Source: an uncultured Eubacteriales bacterium
Lineage (GTDB): Bacteria; Bacillota; Clostridia; Oscillospirales; CAG-272
Reading direction: 5' to 3'
Assembly (NCBI GenBank): GCA_905205065.1
Contig: CAJLCI010000010.1
Span: forward strand, 4,156-68,155
DNA: 64,000 nt
Below are positions 52,007 through 60,483 of this stretch, in pieces. Position 1 is the first letter of the stretch; each line of letters begins with the position of its first letter. The notes under the pieces were generated by a model that saw only the letters and a program-made list of their open reading frames with translations, did not search any database and was not told where the DNA came from. A program made the translations under genes and the position numbers.

Positions 52007-52354
52007 CTATTTCCTGCCAACTTTTATACCTTTTCCCTTTTTTGACTTTTCTTTTTTACCGGACTTTTTAGACGACAGCTCAGTTATATGCTCATTTTCG
52101 TATCTTCTCTTTGTTGCTTCGCCACCACGAAGGTGTCTCTCTGCCTTATTTTCCTGCAAAAGCGCGTTGACCTTTTTGAATAGAATAGGATTTTCATAGC
52201 GCAGCTTAGACGTCACATCTTTATGTACTGTTGATTTACTCATTCCGAAGTATTTTGCGGTCTGCCGCACGGTAGCTTTATTTTCTACAAGGTATTCTCC
52301 GAATAATTCGCACCGCGCCTTGCCGCTGTTTCCGTAAGTCTCATATGATGGCAT
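52007..52354 (-). CDS. spoIIID: Sporulation transcriptional regulator SpoIIID
   Basis: A mother-cell DNA-binding protein that activates and represses genes between the sigma-E and sigma-K stages. 115 residues against about 93 in Bacillus. The helix-turn-helix TVRQTAKYFGMSKSTVHKDV (about 33-52) and the family signature RHLRGGEATKRRYENEH (about 73-89) are intact. The extra length is a Lys/Ser-rich basic tail that may add non-specific DNA contact. GAGGT precedes the ATG. A sigma-E-type promoter is visible upstream. The gene shows the organism's lineage forms endospores. Confidence 0.96.
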   Translation of the reverse strand: MPSYETYGNSGKARCELFGEYLVENKATVRQTAKYFGMSKSTVHKDVTSKLRYENPILFKKVNALLQENKAERHLRGGEATKRRYENEHITELSSKKSGKKEKSKKGKGIKVGRK

Positions 52355-52390
52355 TTTGCACCAACCTCGCCTCCGAGTAAAATATGTTAC

Positions 52391-52418
52391 ATTCTATGCG
52401 GCAGAAAAATAAATATTC
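52391..52418 (-). promoter_or_regulatory. Candidate sigma-E promoter of spoIIID
   Basis: On the minus strand, -35-like GAATATT (52412-52418), 13-nt spacer, -10-like CATAGAAT (52391-52398). This fits the known sigma-E pattern KMATATT-N13/14-CATACAHT at all but one -10 position and lies about 35 nt before the spoIIID start. spoIIID is a sigma-E gene in Bacillus. Confidence 0.5.
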
Positions 52419-52554
52419 CGGTTTGAATCGCTCAAAGCCTGTACCAAATCAACAAATAAAAAAACTATTCTACGCATACAAACGATAAAACTTTTGATTT
52501 TAGCCCGTTATCTGTTTATACAAGAATAATTTTCCGTTCAACAATTCAATACCC

Positions 52555-52602
52555 TAAAAAATAAAAAGCCCGGTTCAGGATAAACCTGAACCGAGCCTTT
52601 TC
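52555..52602 (-). terminator. Intrinsic terminator of the serine hydrolase gene
   Basis: Arms around AAAAGGCTCGGTTCAGG pair over 17 bp (two G-T wobbles) with a 5-nt loop. On the minus strand the hairpin runs into CTTTTTATTTTTT. It lies 11 nt after the hydrolase stop. Confidence 0.85.
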
Positions 52603-52613
52603 TCTGTCGGTGA

Positions 52614-53489
52614 TTACTCTTTTTCCAAAGTCAATAGATAATCCATAAGTCTGCCGGAATATGCAGAGTTTTCATGACCTTCCCAGCCTACCGCAATGCC
52701 AAGCTTTGTATTGAAATAAATAAACTGACCGTAGAGCCCGCCTTTTCCGTATCCGTACATTCCGCACCTTGAAAATTCATATCCGCGCTCTATTACAGTA
52801 TTATACCAATCTTCCGAAAAATAACGCCGCCCTTCATACATTCCCCGATTAAGATACAGCTGCGCTACCTTCACCATATCATTTGTACGTATATAAAGTC
52901 CCGTTGCGCCCATAGGAAATCCCTGCGGGCAATGGGACCATGCAACCTCCGAGAAACATAACGGAACAAAAAGCCGGCTGTTAAGAAAATCATCAAGACG
53001 CTCTCCAGATTTTTTCGTAACCACCCTTGAAAGCAGATAATACGCCGCATCGCTGTAGCAAGACTGTGTACCGGGTTCAAAATAAATATTGTGAGACAGA
53101 ACAATTTTCAAAAAATCTGTTCTCGTCCCATATTTTTGTTCATATCCGGCAACATCTTCTACATCGATATCGAGAAAGCCTTCATTGAAACCCACTTTGT
53201 GTTTAATTACGTTATCCACAGTAACGGAATCCCACTTTTTATCATATCCGTCCGGCATTTCGGCAGCAAAAATATCGGAAATCTTCTCATCAAGAGATAA
53301 CAGACCGTCATCAACAAGAAATCCTATCGCTGTAACGGTAAAGACCTTTGAAACAGAGAATACATTGTTGGTATCATTGGCAAGAATACGTTTAAACGTC
53401 TCTGTTTTTCCGTTTTCAGAGATACTCAGGGAATACAGACCGTCGCTGTCCCTTTTAGCAAATTCAAATAAATCTTTTGTAATACTCAT
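52614..53489 (-). CDS. Serine hydrolase of the class C beta-lactamase/PBP fold
   Basis: A 291-residue protein. Seen: the SxxK motif SVSK (about residues 45-48) in NNVFSVSKVFTVTAIGFLVD, the second motif as CYSDAAYYLLS (Tyr-Ser-Asp in place of Tyr-x-Asn), and a C-terminal strand AVGWEGHENS in place of the third motif. There is no signal peptide, so it is probably cytoplasmic and unlikely to be a resistance enzyme. Esterase or peptidase activity on a small metabolite is possible but unproven. It is a single-gene unit between spoIIID and the Gfo/Idh operon. Confidence 0.85.
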   Translation of the reverse strand: MSITKDLFEFAKRDSDGLYSLSISENGKTETFKRILANDTNNVFSVSKVFTVTAIGFLVDDGLLSLDEKISDIFAAEMPDGYDKKWDSVTVDNVIKHKVGFNEGFLDIDVEDVAGYEQKYGTRTDFLKIVLSHNIYFEPGTQSCYSDAAYYLLSRVVTKKSGERLDDFLNSRLFVPLCFSEVAWSHCPQGFPMGATGLYIRTNDMVKVAQLYLNRGMYEGRRYFSEDWYNTVIERGYEFSRCGMYGYGKGGLYGQFIYFNTKLGIAVGWEGHENSAYSGRLMDYLLTLEKE

Positions 53490-53649
53490 TTTCTGATATG
53501 CCTTTCGCAGTTATTGTAGTTTATAGGTTTCGTACTTAAAGAAACAGCAGACTGTAAATCAGTTTGTTATAACTATTTTATCTCAAAAATCGCTAAAATC
53601 GTCTTTGGAATATCTCTTATTTACATATATCATTATGGCTTTTTAATAC

Positions 53650-54726
53650 TCAAAATTTTATATCACAGCATTGCCGTATACCATCCAGAACAGCAAGCGT
53701 CTGTATAGTATGCATCCGTTCCCTCTCCGACAATTGAAGTGAATTGTTTTCAATAAGATGTACAAAATGTCTCAGCTCATATGTCATATCGGGAAGGACA
53801 TCAACATTCTCAGACGGAGTTAAACCGTTCCGGCCGATCTCAACAGAAGAAAGCGCCGCATCATCAAGCCTGCGCATATTATACACTTCGGTATTCAAAT
53901 GCGACGCATCATATACATGTGTAGTCCCGTCACGAAGAGCAAGTGTTATAACATGCGGCCGGGATACGGAATCTATAGCAATACAACCCTCTTCGCCGCA
54001 TATTTGTGACTGCAGTACGCTGTCGGTAATTTTGGAATAACTTATATCAACCATCATACCGTTATACATCATAACGGCCGTCCCCTCTCCGTCAATCCCG
54101 TTTTCAAGAAAAAGAGACTCCGCGCTTATTCTCTGAGGCGTACCGAAAAGAGCTTCGGACATTGCCGCGCAATAAACGCCGATATCCATGAGAGAACCGC
54201 CTCCGAGCTCAGGCTTAAACGCGTTTTCAACAATACCGTTTTTATATTTATCGTATCTTGATGAATACTGAAAATACGAGAGACAGGCGCGGCGAACAGG
54301 CGTAATTTTCCCGATCAGTCTTTTAATAACATAAAATCCGGGCATGTATAACGACATCATACCCTCCATAAGTATAACGTCGTTATGCTTAGCGGTCTCC
54401 GACATATGTTCGTATGCCTCCGCGCTTACCGCCGCAGGCTTCTCAACAAGAACATGCTTACCGGAAGCAAGAAGCTTTACCGCCTGTTCCTCGTGAAAAA
54501 TATTTGGTGTAGCTATATAAACCGCATCTATATCATCAGCGGCCGCAAGCGCATCTACTCCGACGTATCTGCCGCCGACTCCGATTCCGTATCGACGGGC
54601 AAACTCTTCCGCCCCCTCGGCAGTTCTGGAGCAAATTCCGCAAAGCTCTATTCCTGAAGCAAATTTCATCGCCTTTATCATATTGTCAACGACAAAATTT
54701 CTTCCTATTACTGCAAGTCTAATCAT
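53650..54726 (-). CDS. Gfo/Idh/MocA family NAD(P)-dependent oxidoreductase
   Basis: 358 residues. Seen: an N-terminal Rossmann fold (IRLAVIGRNFVVDNMIKAM) with a slightly atypical Gly pattern, AVYIATPNIFHEEQAVKLL, the catalytic-lysine motif VEKPAAVSAE (about 93-102), then the family's beta-sheet domain with GGGSLMDIGVYCAAMSEALF. These enzymes oxidise or reduce sugars, inositols or trans-dihydrodiols, and the substrate cannot be set. The start at 54726 gives the conserved MIRLAVIG. A longer frame to 54765 has no support. It is third in an lrp-aminotransferase-oxidoreductase operon. Confidence 0.88.
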   Translation of the reverse strand: MIRLAVIGRNFVVDNMIKAMKFASGIELCGICSRTAEGAEEFARRYGIGVGGRYVGVDALAAADDIDAVYIATPNIFHEEQAVKLLASGKHVLVEKPAAVSAEAYEHMSETAKHNDVILMEGMMSLYMPGFYVIKRLIGKITPVRRACLSYFQYSSRYDKYKNGIVENAFKPELGGGSLMDIGVYCAAMSEALFGTPQRISAESLFLENGIDGEGTAVMMYNGMMVDISYSKITDSVLQSQICGEEGCIAIDSVSRPHVITLALRDGTTHVYDASHLNTEVYNMRRLDDAALSSVEIGRNGLTPSENVDVLPDMTYELRHFVHLIENNSLQLSERERMHTIQTLAVLDGIRQCCDIKF

Positions 54727-54774
54727 ATTTAATTTAATCCTTAAAAAATTTGACGGGCATTTCAAACGCTGAAA

Positions 54775-55944
54775 TTACATCTTACCCTTTACAAACCCTG
54801 AAATTCTCTCAAGCGCGGTTTCGATATGCTTAACAGAATATGCGTAAGATATTCTGGCAAATCCTTCTCCGCAGGAGCCGAAAGCAGTTCCCGGCACAAT
54901 CGCCACATGCGTTTCTTTTAAAAGCTCATTGCAAAAAGCCTCCGAAGACATACCGAATCCGCTTATATTAGGATAAACATAAAACGCTCCTTCTGGCTCA
55001 AAGCACGGAAAACCAAGCTTGCGTAAGCCGTCAACAATATATTTGCGCCTTCGGTCATACTCAGACGTCATTTCGGCAATATCAGCATCTCCGTTTGAAA
55101 GCGCCTCAATTGCCGCGTACTGGCTCATTGTCGGAGCACACATGATTGCATACTGGTGAATTTTCAGCATCTGTTCAGTAATTTCTTTCGGAGCGGCAGA
55201 ATAGCCAAGACGCCAGCCTGTCATAGCATATGACTTTGAAAAACCGCTGGCAACAATAGTACGTTCCCGCATGCCCTCAATTGAAGCGATTGAAACATGG
55301 CGTCTGCCGTATGTAAGCTCCGCATATATTTCATCCGATAAAACGATAATATCAGTGTCCCGCAATACCTCGGCTACAGCTTTCAAATCCGACTCCGTCA
55401 TAATAGCGCCCGTCGGATTATTCGGATACGGCAAAATGAGCATTTTCGTCCGCGGCGTTATTATACGGCGCAGTCTCTCCGCGGTAAGCTTGAAATTATC
55501 CTTTTCGAGCGTCTCAAGATATACCGGAGTTCCTCCCGCCATTGTAACCATCGGACCGTAACATACAAACGACGGGACCGGAACAATTACCTCGTCGCCC
55601 TCATTAATACAGGCACGTATAGCAAGATCTATAGCTTCACTTCCGCCGACAGAAACAAGAATCTCGTCGCCCGGATTATATGAAAGTCCGAATCTGCGGT
55701 TCAGATAAGTACTGATTTCCTGACGAAGCGTCATAAGTCCGCTGTTGGAAGTGTAATAAGTGCGGCCTTTTTCAAGGCTGTCGATTGCAGCCTCTCGTAT
55801 ATGCCACGGTGTTATAAAATCAGGCTGTCCCACAGTCAGGGATACAACATCCTCCATTTCATCGAGAATGTCAAAAAACTTACGAATCCCGGACGGCTGA
55901 AGTCCCTGAGCACGTGATGACAGAATTTCATTGTAGCTTTTCAC
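54775..55944 (-). CDS. Class I/II PLP-dependent aminotransferase
   Basis: A 389-residue fold-type I aminotransferase of the AspC/PatA group. Seen: N176 in YPNNPTGAI, D204 and Y207 in LSDEIYAE, PLP lysine K237 in SGFSKSYAMTGWRLGY and the substrate-carboxylate arginine near ARISYAYS. Its start overlaps the lrp stop by 4 nt (ATGA), so the two are translationally coupled. Paired Lrp-aminotransferase genes are frequent in Clostridia, and the regulator probably senses the amino acid this enzyme handles. The specificity is not readable from sequence. Confidence 0.92.
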   Translation of the reverse strand: MKSYNEILSSRAQGLQPSGIRKFFDILDEMEDVVSLTVGQPDFITPWHIREAAIDSLEKGRTYYTSNSGLMTLRQEISTYLNRRFGLSYNPGDEILVSVGGSEAIDLAIRACINEGDEVIVPVPSFVCYGPMVTMAGGTPVYLETLEKDNFKLTAERLRRIITPRTKMLILPYPNNPTGAIMTESDLKAVAEVLRDTDIIVLSDEIYAELTYGRRHVSIASIEGMRERTIVASGFSKSYAMTGWRLGYSAAPKEITEQMLKIHQYAIMCAPTMSQYAAIEALSNGDADIAEMTSEYDRRRKYIVDGLRKLGFPCFEPEGAFYVYPNISGFGMSSEAFCNELLKETHVAIVPGTAFGSCGEGFARISYAYSVKHIETALERISGFVKGKM

Positions 55945-56426
55945 ATTTCGTACCCTCTTTCATCGGTTTCCGGAATTCCGTAATTTACACCTTTATCCTT
56001 ATACTTTTTCAAAACAAAATGCGTGGCTGTAGACTGAATTGAATTCATCGGCGCAAGCTTCTGCGCGACAAAAAAGGCTACCTCTTTCAGAGTTTTCCCC
56101 TCTATGAATACAGCGAGATCAAAACCGCCTGACATAAGATAAACGCTCTGCACCTCAGGGTAATTGCGAATTTTCTCTGCGATTTTATCGAAACCGCGAT
56201 CCTCCTGCGGAGATATTTTCAGTTCTATGAGTGCAGTGACAGACTCACGCGCGGTTTTATCCCAGTCAATCAGCGTATGATATCCGAGAATTATTCCTTC
56301 CTTCTCGAATTTGCCTATCATTTCTTTAATTTCTCCTACATCTTTGTCGCACATGACCGCAAGCTGTTCAGGAGTAAGACGACTGTCACTTTCAAGAAGC
56401 TTCAAAAAATCATTCATTTGATTCAT
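55941..56426 (-). CDS. Lrp/AsnC family transcriptional regulator
   Basis: 161 residues: N-terminal helix-turn-helix (TPEQLAVMCDKDVGEIKEMI, about 18-37) and the C-terminal RAM ligand-binding domain (about 65-145; LIELKISPQEDRGFDKIAEK, VQSVYLMSGGFDLAVFIEGK). First gene of the operon with the aminotransferase and Gfo/Idh oxidoreductase. An inverted repeat CACGCT...AGCGTG (about 56448-56469) in its leader could be an operator or small hairpin. Confidence 0.92.
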   Translation of the reverse strand: MNQMNDFLKLLESDSRLTPEQLAVMCDKDVGEIKEMIGKFEKEGIILGYHTLIDWDKTARESVTALIELKISPQEDRGFDKIAEKIRNYPEVQSVYLMSGGFDLAVFIEGKTLKEVAFFVAQKLAPMNSIQSTATHFVLKKYKDKGVNYGIPETDERGYEM

Positions 56427-56496
56427 TCCTTTCTAAAACCGCATAACACGCTGAACAGGATAAGCGTGCTGTCTTACAGTAAATAAAATATAATCT

Positions 56497-56525
56497 ATTA
56501 TACAATATTTAGCTTATTTTGTCCA
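56497..56525 (-). promoter_or_regulatory. Sigma-A promoter of the lrp-aminotransferase operon
   Basis: On the minus strand, TGGACA (56520-56525), 17-nt spacer ending in TG, TATAAT (56497-56502): an extended -10 promoter about 70 nt upstream of lrp. Confidence 0.7.
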
Positions 56526-56671
56526 TAGCTTTGAAAAAAGATATTTAAAATACTTTCAGGTGAATTATAAATTCGAAACAGTTTCAGGATAGACTTTTGA
56601 TTCTGAATCCGCAGCCATAAAAAAATTCAAATTAAAATATGTCTTTAAGGGATAAAAAAGCTGAATAGGGG

Positions 56672-56700
56672 TTGAAAAAAGTTTTAATATGCTATATAAT
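56672..56700 (+). promoter_or_regulatory. Sigma-A promoter of the acyltransferase gene at 56799
   Basis: TTGAAA (56672-56677), 17-nt spacer, TATAAT (56695-56700), giving a leader of about 90 nt. The rest of the gap between the divergent lrp and this gene (56526-56671) shows nothing recognisable. Confidence 0.65.
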
Positions 56701-56798
56701 ATATAAGAATATAAGAGAAACTTATAAAATCAATAAATTAAAATTTAAATTGATTCAGCGCAGTCATTTACATAAAACGAAAGAAAGGAACAATAATT

Positions 56799-58229
56799 AT
56801 GCAATATTCGCATGAAGAAGATTCATCGCTTATTTTTTCCGAGTCAACTAATCTGCTCGAACAGTCCGCATATAAATATCAGCTGCAGGACCGGGAAGAG
56901 CCAAATCTTTACCGCCATCTTTTCGATTATAAAAGCGTTCCGAAAGTATCATTCAATCACCGCTTTGTTCCTATGTGTATGCCAGATAAAATATGGATTA
57001 CAGACACAACCTTCCGCGACGGGCAGCAATCAACATCGCCGTTCACCGTAAAACAGATAGTAGATCTTTACACGCTGATGCACAAGCTCGGAGGACCTGA
57101 CGGGCTGATCAGACAAAGCGAATTTTTTGTTTATTCCGAGAAGGATCGCGAATCGCTTCTCCGCTGCAAGGAACTGGGATTTGAATTTCCCGAAATTACA
57201 ACGTGGATTAGAGCGAGCGAAAAGGATTTTGAGCTTGTAAAAGAGCTCGGAATCCGTGAAACTGGAATTCTTGTTTCCTGTTCGGATTATCACATATATA
57301 AGAAAATGGGACTCACCAGAGCAAAAGCTCTCGACAAATATCTCGGCGTTGTGAAAAGCGTGCTTGACCGCGGAATTTACCCGCGCTGTCATTTTGAGGA
57401 TATTACCCGCGCCGATTACTATGGATTTGTCGTACCGTTTGCAGAAGAACTTCACAAACTGAGCGAATCATACGGTATCCCGATTAAAATCAGAGCATGC
57501 GATACTATGGGATACGGCGTATCCTATCACGGCGCTGCGCTTCCCCGAAGCGTTCCCGGAATTATATACGGTCTTATGCATTACGCAGGTTTTCCGAGTG
57601 AAATGATTGAATGGCATGGTCACAACGATTTTTACAAGGTTGTCTCAAACGCTGCTACTGCATGGCTTTACGGAGCTTCAAGTGTAAACTGTTCTCTTCT
57701 CGGAATAGGAGAACGAACCGGAAACTGTCCTCTTGAAGCTATGGTAATCGAGTACGCTTCGCTTCGTGGAACAGACGACGGAATGAATTTGCCCGTCATT
57801 ACGGAAATCGCAAGATATTTTGAAGAAGAAATCGGATATGAAATTCCGCCTCGCACTCCGTTTGTAGGCAGAAACTTTAATGTCACAAGAGCCGGAATAC
57901 ATGCGGACGGCATGCTGAAAAATGAAGAAATTTATAACATATTTGATACGACCAAACTTTTAAACCGTCCTGCCTCCGTCGCCGTAGATTCACACAGCGG
58001 ACTTGCCGGAATTGCGCATTGGCTTAACGGATTTTATCATCTCGAAAAGGAAAACGCCGTTGACAAGCGCGATCCCGTCATAACGGCTATAAAGGAACGG
58101 GTTGATAAAGAATATGAAGCGGGGCGCAATACAGTTATGGGAGACGGAGAGCTTGAAAATATTCTTAAAGAAGTAAACTTTGAAGAATATGAACGTTTAA
58201 GCCATCTGCGGCTTCACAGACATAAATAA
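56799..58229 (+). CDS. HMGL-like acyltransferase (isopropylmalate/homocitrate/Re-citrate synthase family)
   Basis: 476 residues: a TIM-barrel condensing enzyme that joins acetyl-CoA to a 2-oxo acid. Seen: ITDTTFRDGQQS (about 67-78, metal aspartate and arginine), FEDITRADYYGF, ACDTMGYGVSYHGAALPRSV, the metal-binding HGHNDFYK (about 274-281), GIGERTGNCPLEA and FNVTRAGIHADGMLKNEEIY. The C-terminal LeuA regulatory domain of true isopropylmalate synthases is absent. The overall pattern recalls the clade that includes clostridial Re-citrate synthase, so citrate formation is a serious option. No leuBCD or other pathway gene is adjacent. AAAGAAAGGAAC precedes the ATG. Confidence 0.82.
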   Translation: MQYSHEEDSSLIFSESTNLLEQSAYKYQLQDREEPNLYRHLFDYKSVPKVSFNHRFVPMCMPDKIWITDTTFRDGQQSTSPFTVKQIVDLYTLMHKLGGPDGLIRQSEFFVYSEKDRESLLRCKELGFEFPEITTWIRASEKDFELVKELGIRETGILVSCSDYHIYKKMGLTRAKALDKYLGVVKSVLDRGIYPRCHFEDITRADYYGFVVPFAEELHKLSESYGIPIKIRACDTMGYGVSYHGAALPRSVPGIIYGLMHYAGFPSEMIEWHGHNDFYKVVSNAATAWLYGASSVNCSLLGIGERTGNCPLEAMVIEYASLRGTDDGMNLPVITEIARYFEEEIGYEIPPRTPFVGRNFNVTRAGIHADGMLKNEEIYNIFDTTKLLNRPASVAVDSHSGLAGIAHWLNGFYHLEKENAVDKRDPVITAIKERVDKEYEAGRNTVMGDGELENILKEVNFEEYERLSHLRLHRHK

Positions 58230-58367
58230 TCAGGTGAAAAATAAAAATAATCAATGGCATTGATTGAATTTATAACTAAAACAGCAAAAAGAACTCAAGC
58301 AAAAAACAAAATAACCAGAGCAATAGATAAAGAAACAAAAAATGATTGAATAAAGCAATAGACAAAA

Positions 58368-58443
58368 TAACCGCGGCGGTTACCGAATCACCTGCAAAAG
58401 TGTTTAAACTTTTGAAATTTACCGGTACATCTGCCGCGGTTTT
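58368..58443. terminator. Long bidirectional terminator
   Basis: Outer stem AACCGCGGC (58369-58377) / GCCGCGGTT (58433-58441), then TACCG/CGGTA, and an inner CAAAAGT/ACTTTTG hairpin. TTTTG follows on plus and TTATTTTG on minus. It separates the convergent acyltransferase and dehydrogenase genes. Confidence 0.75.
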
Positions 58444-58457
58444 GTATTTATATTAGT

Positions 58458-60074
58458 TTAAGCTTCTAAGTATTTCTTTAAGGTTTTCCTCACCGCTCCG
58501 ATGCTCTCTATTTCCTCTCGGACCATCTGTTCTATCTTTTTTCCCAAACCGATTTTCATTAAATCGCACCCGAAAATCACATTATTTGACAAAATAGATG
58601 TCAGCTTTCCGTTAAGGCTTTCAGGATTTCCGATTTTTACGCCCTCCAGCTCTTTTTTTAGAGATAAAAACATCGGATCGCCGCTGCACACCATTTCATT
58701 TCCGAAATCGTCCACTTCAAGCAAATACCGCAGCCATCCCGCGATAGCCAACGGAATAAATGTAAGCGAGGTTACATCCAAGTCATTGCGCTGAACATAT
58801 GCTTTGATAGTTTCGCCGAATCTGACAGACATTTTCTGACTGGTATCCGTTGCGATACGCTGCGGAGAATCGGGAACAAAGGGATTCGGAAGCCGTTTTT
58901 CTACAACCTCATGAATAAAATCCGACGGATTAATAATCTTCGGATCTATAACGACAGGCATTCCTTCGTCATATCCAATCTTCTCGACCAGCGCCCTGAG
59001 TTCGTTGTCCTTCATTTCATCGGCAATTGAATTATATCCCAAAAGACACCCATAAACCGCCAGCGCGGTATGCAAAGGGTTAAGACAGGTCATAACCTTC
59101 ATTTTTTCCGTATTGTTGACCGTCTCGCGGTCCGTCATATATACGCCAGCCTCTTCAAGCGGAGGACGGCCGTTCGGAAAATTATCTTCGATTACAAGAT
59201 ACTGCGGTTTTTCCGCATTTACAAAAGGAGCTATAAATGTATTTTTTTCCGTAACAATCGGAGCCATATCCTCTATGCCCGATGCCGTCAGAGCTTCCTC
59301 TATCGCCTTGGCGGGACGCGGAGTAATTTTATCAATCATTGTCCACGGAAACGACACATTGCTCTCGTTACGCACCCAATCGGCAAACTTTTCGGTTATG
59401 AAACCGTTTTCAAGCCACTTGTCTACCACCGTCATTATACCCGCGCGCAGCTTCTCGCCGTTGCGGGAGCAGTTGTCCATGCTGACAACCGCGAGAGGAA
59501 ATCCGCCGGCATTAAAACGCTCAAGAAGAAGCGAAGTAACAATGCACATCGCGTGCGAACAGCCGGACGGACCTTTTTTAAAATCAGATTCTACAAACTG
59601 AAGAAAGTCTCCCTGAATATTTGTCAGAGAATAACCCTTTTCGGTTATAGTAAAGCTGACCATCTGGAGAGTGGGCTTGCGAAATACAGCCCGAAGCTGT
59701 TCCATATCCTCAGGATAAGCATTTCCTGCCCTGATTCCCTTAGCTATCGACGCTACTATCTCTTTTTCTATTTTACCGTCGGAAAGCAAGCTGACCAATA
59801 AAGTCATGCTGTCGTGCGGAGAATAGATTTCATCAATTATTCCGTAATCAAAAGTATCGGCTGCCACAATTCCGCTTTTAGCAAGCCCCTTGTTTAAAAG
59901 CTCTTGCTGAAGACGAGCTATAAAGCCGCGGAATATATTTCCCGCGCCGAAATGTACCCACACGGGGGACTTTTCTGTTTCAAGGCACATAGCTTTCCAA
60001 TCAAATTCGGGAAGCTTTACATCAGCTGAAGCCCATAAATCCCGATCCTTCAAACCTTCGTAACACAATTTCAT
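58458..60074 (-). CDS. Mannitol dehydrogenase / fructuronate reductase family oxidoreductase
   Basis: A 538-residue polyol-specific long-chain dehydrogenase. Seen: the N-terminal nucleotide-binding VWVHFGAGNIFRGFIARL (about 38-55), MVSFTITEKGYS, VVSMDNCSRNGEKL, VSFPWTMIDKITPRP (family signature) and MKVMTCLNPLHTALAVYGCLLGY with the conserved catalytic lysine region upstream. Family members reduce fructuronate, tagaturonate or fructose with NADH. The length fits the UxuB/YeiQ side of the family, but no uxuA or other hexuronate gene lies nearby, so the substrate is left open. Confidence 0.88.
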   Translation of the reverse strand: MKLCYEGLKDRDLWASADVKLPEFDWKAMCLETEKSPVWVHFGAGNIFRGFIARLQQELLNKGLAKSGIVAADTFDYGIIDEIYSPHDSMTLLVSLLSDGKIEKEIVASIAKGIRAGNAYPEDMEQLRAVFRKPTLQMVSFTITEKGYSLTNIQGDFLQFVESDFKKGPSGCSHAMCIVTSLLLERFNAGGFPLAVVSMDNCSRNGEKLRAGIMTVVDKWLENGFITEKFADWVRNESNVSFPWTMIDKITPRPAKAIEEALTASGIEDMAPIVTEKNTFIAPFVNAEKPQYLVIEDNFPNGRPPLEEAGVYMTDRETVNNTEKMKVMTCLNPLHTALAVYGCLLGYNSIADEMKDNELRALVEKIGYDEGMPVVIDPKIINPSDFIHEVVEKRLPNPFVPDSPQRIATDTSQKMSVRFGETIKAYVQRNDLDVTSLTFIPLAIAGWLRYLLEVDDFGNEMVCSGDPMFLSLKKELEGVKIGNPESLNGKLTSILSNNVIFGCDLMKIGLGKKIEQMVREEIESIGAVRKTLKKYLEA

Positions 60075-60221
60075 ATTAATACCCCTTGTATTTCCGGCGT
60101 AAAAATATACCTAAAGCAACAACAGCCACGAATTTACACCGTACATTAAGTCGAATTTCAGTATTAGGTCCGTATAATTCTAATAATACAATATTATTTT
60201 ATTTCCTGATTTTCCAAATTT

Positions 60222-60250
60222 ATTATATCACTGTATCGTAATATTGTCAA
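60222..60250 (-). promoter_or_regulatory. Sigma-A promoter of the mannitol-dehydrogenase-family gene
   Basis: On the minus strand, TTGACA (60245-60250), 17-nt spacer, TATAAT (60222-60227): perfect hexamers, about 150 nt upstream of the gene. Apart from this and the terminator at 60405-60438, the gap 60075-60483 shows nothing else. Confidence 0.8.
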
Positions 60251-60404
60251 TAATAGTAACATCGAATAAATGACTTTTAAAAAGTTGAAAAAGTACACAA
60301 AACAAGTCTGCAAGAAGGACGCTGAATATCTTGATAATTTAGGTCCGTCTAAGCAATGGAAAATATAAATGAAGGTATTACCGACTTCGCGGCACTATAA
60401 AATT

Positions 60405-60438
60405 AAGACGTTCGGAACAACAAAGCCGAACGTCTTTT
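60405..60438 (-). terminator. Intrinsic terminator after the RsiV-like gene
   Basis: An 11-bp stem AAGACGTTCGG (60405-60415) / CCGAACGTCTT (60426-60436) with a 10-nt loop. On the minus strand it is followed by AATTTTAT, and on plus by a short TT. Confidence 0.65.
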
Positions 60439-60483
60439 CCTATTCAATACAGCCTTTTCATGTAACGGCAAACTCCATATGGC

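Noticed and set aside
52614..53489. Beta-lactam resistance gene.
   Set aside because: There is no signal peptide, and the second and third active-site motifs are altered. The SxxK fold alone is shared by many esterases and peptidases.
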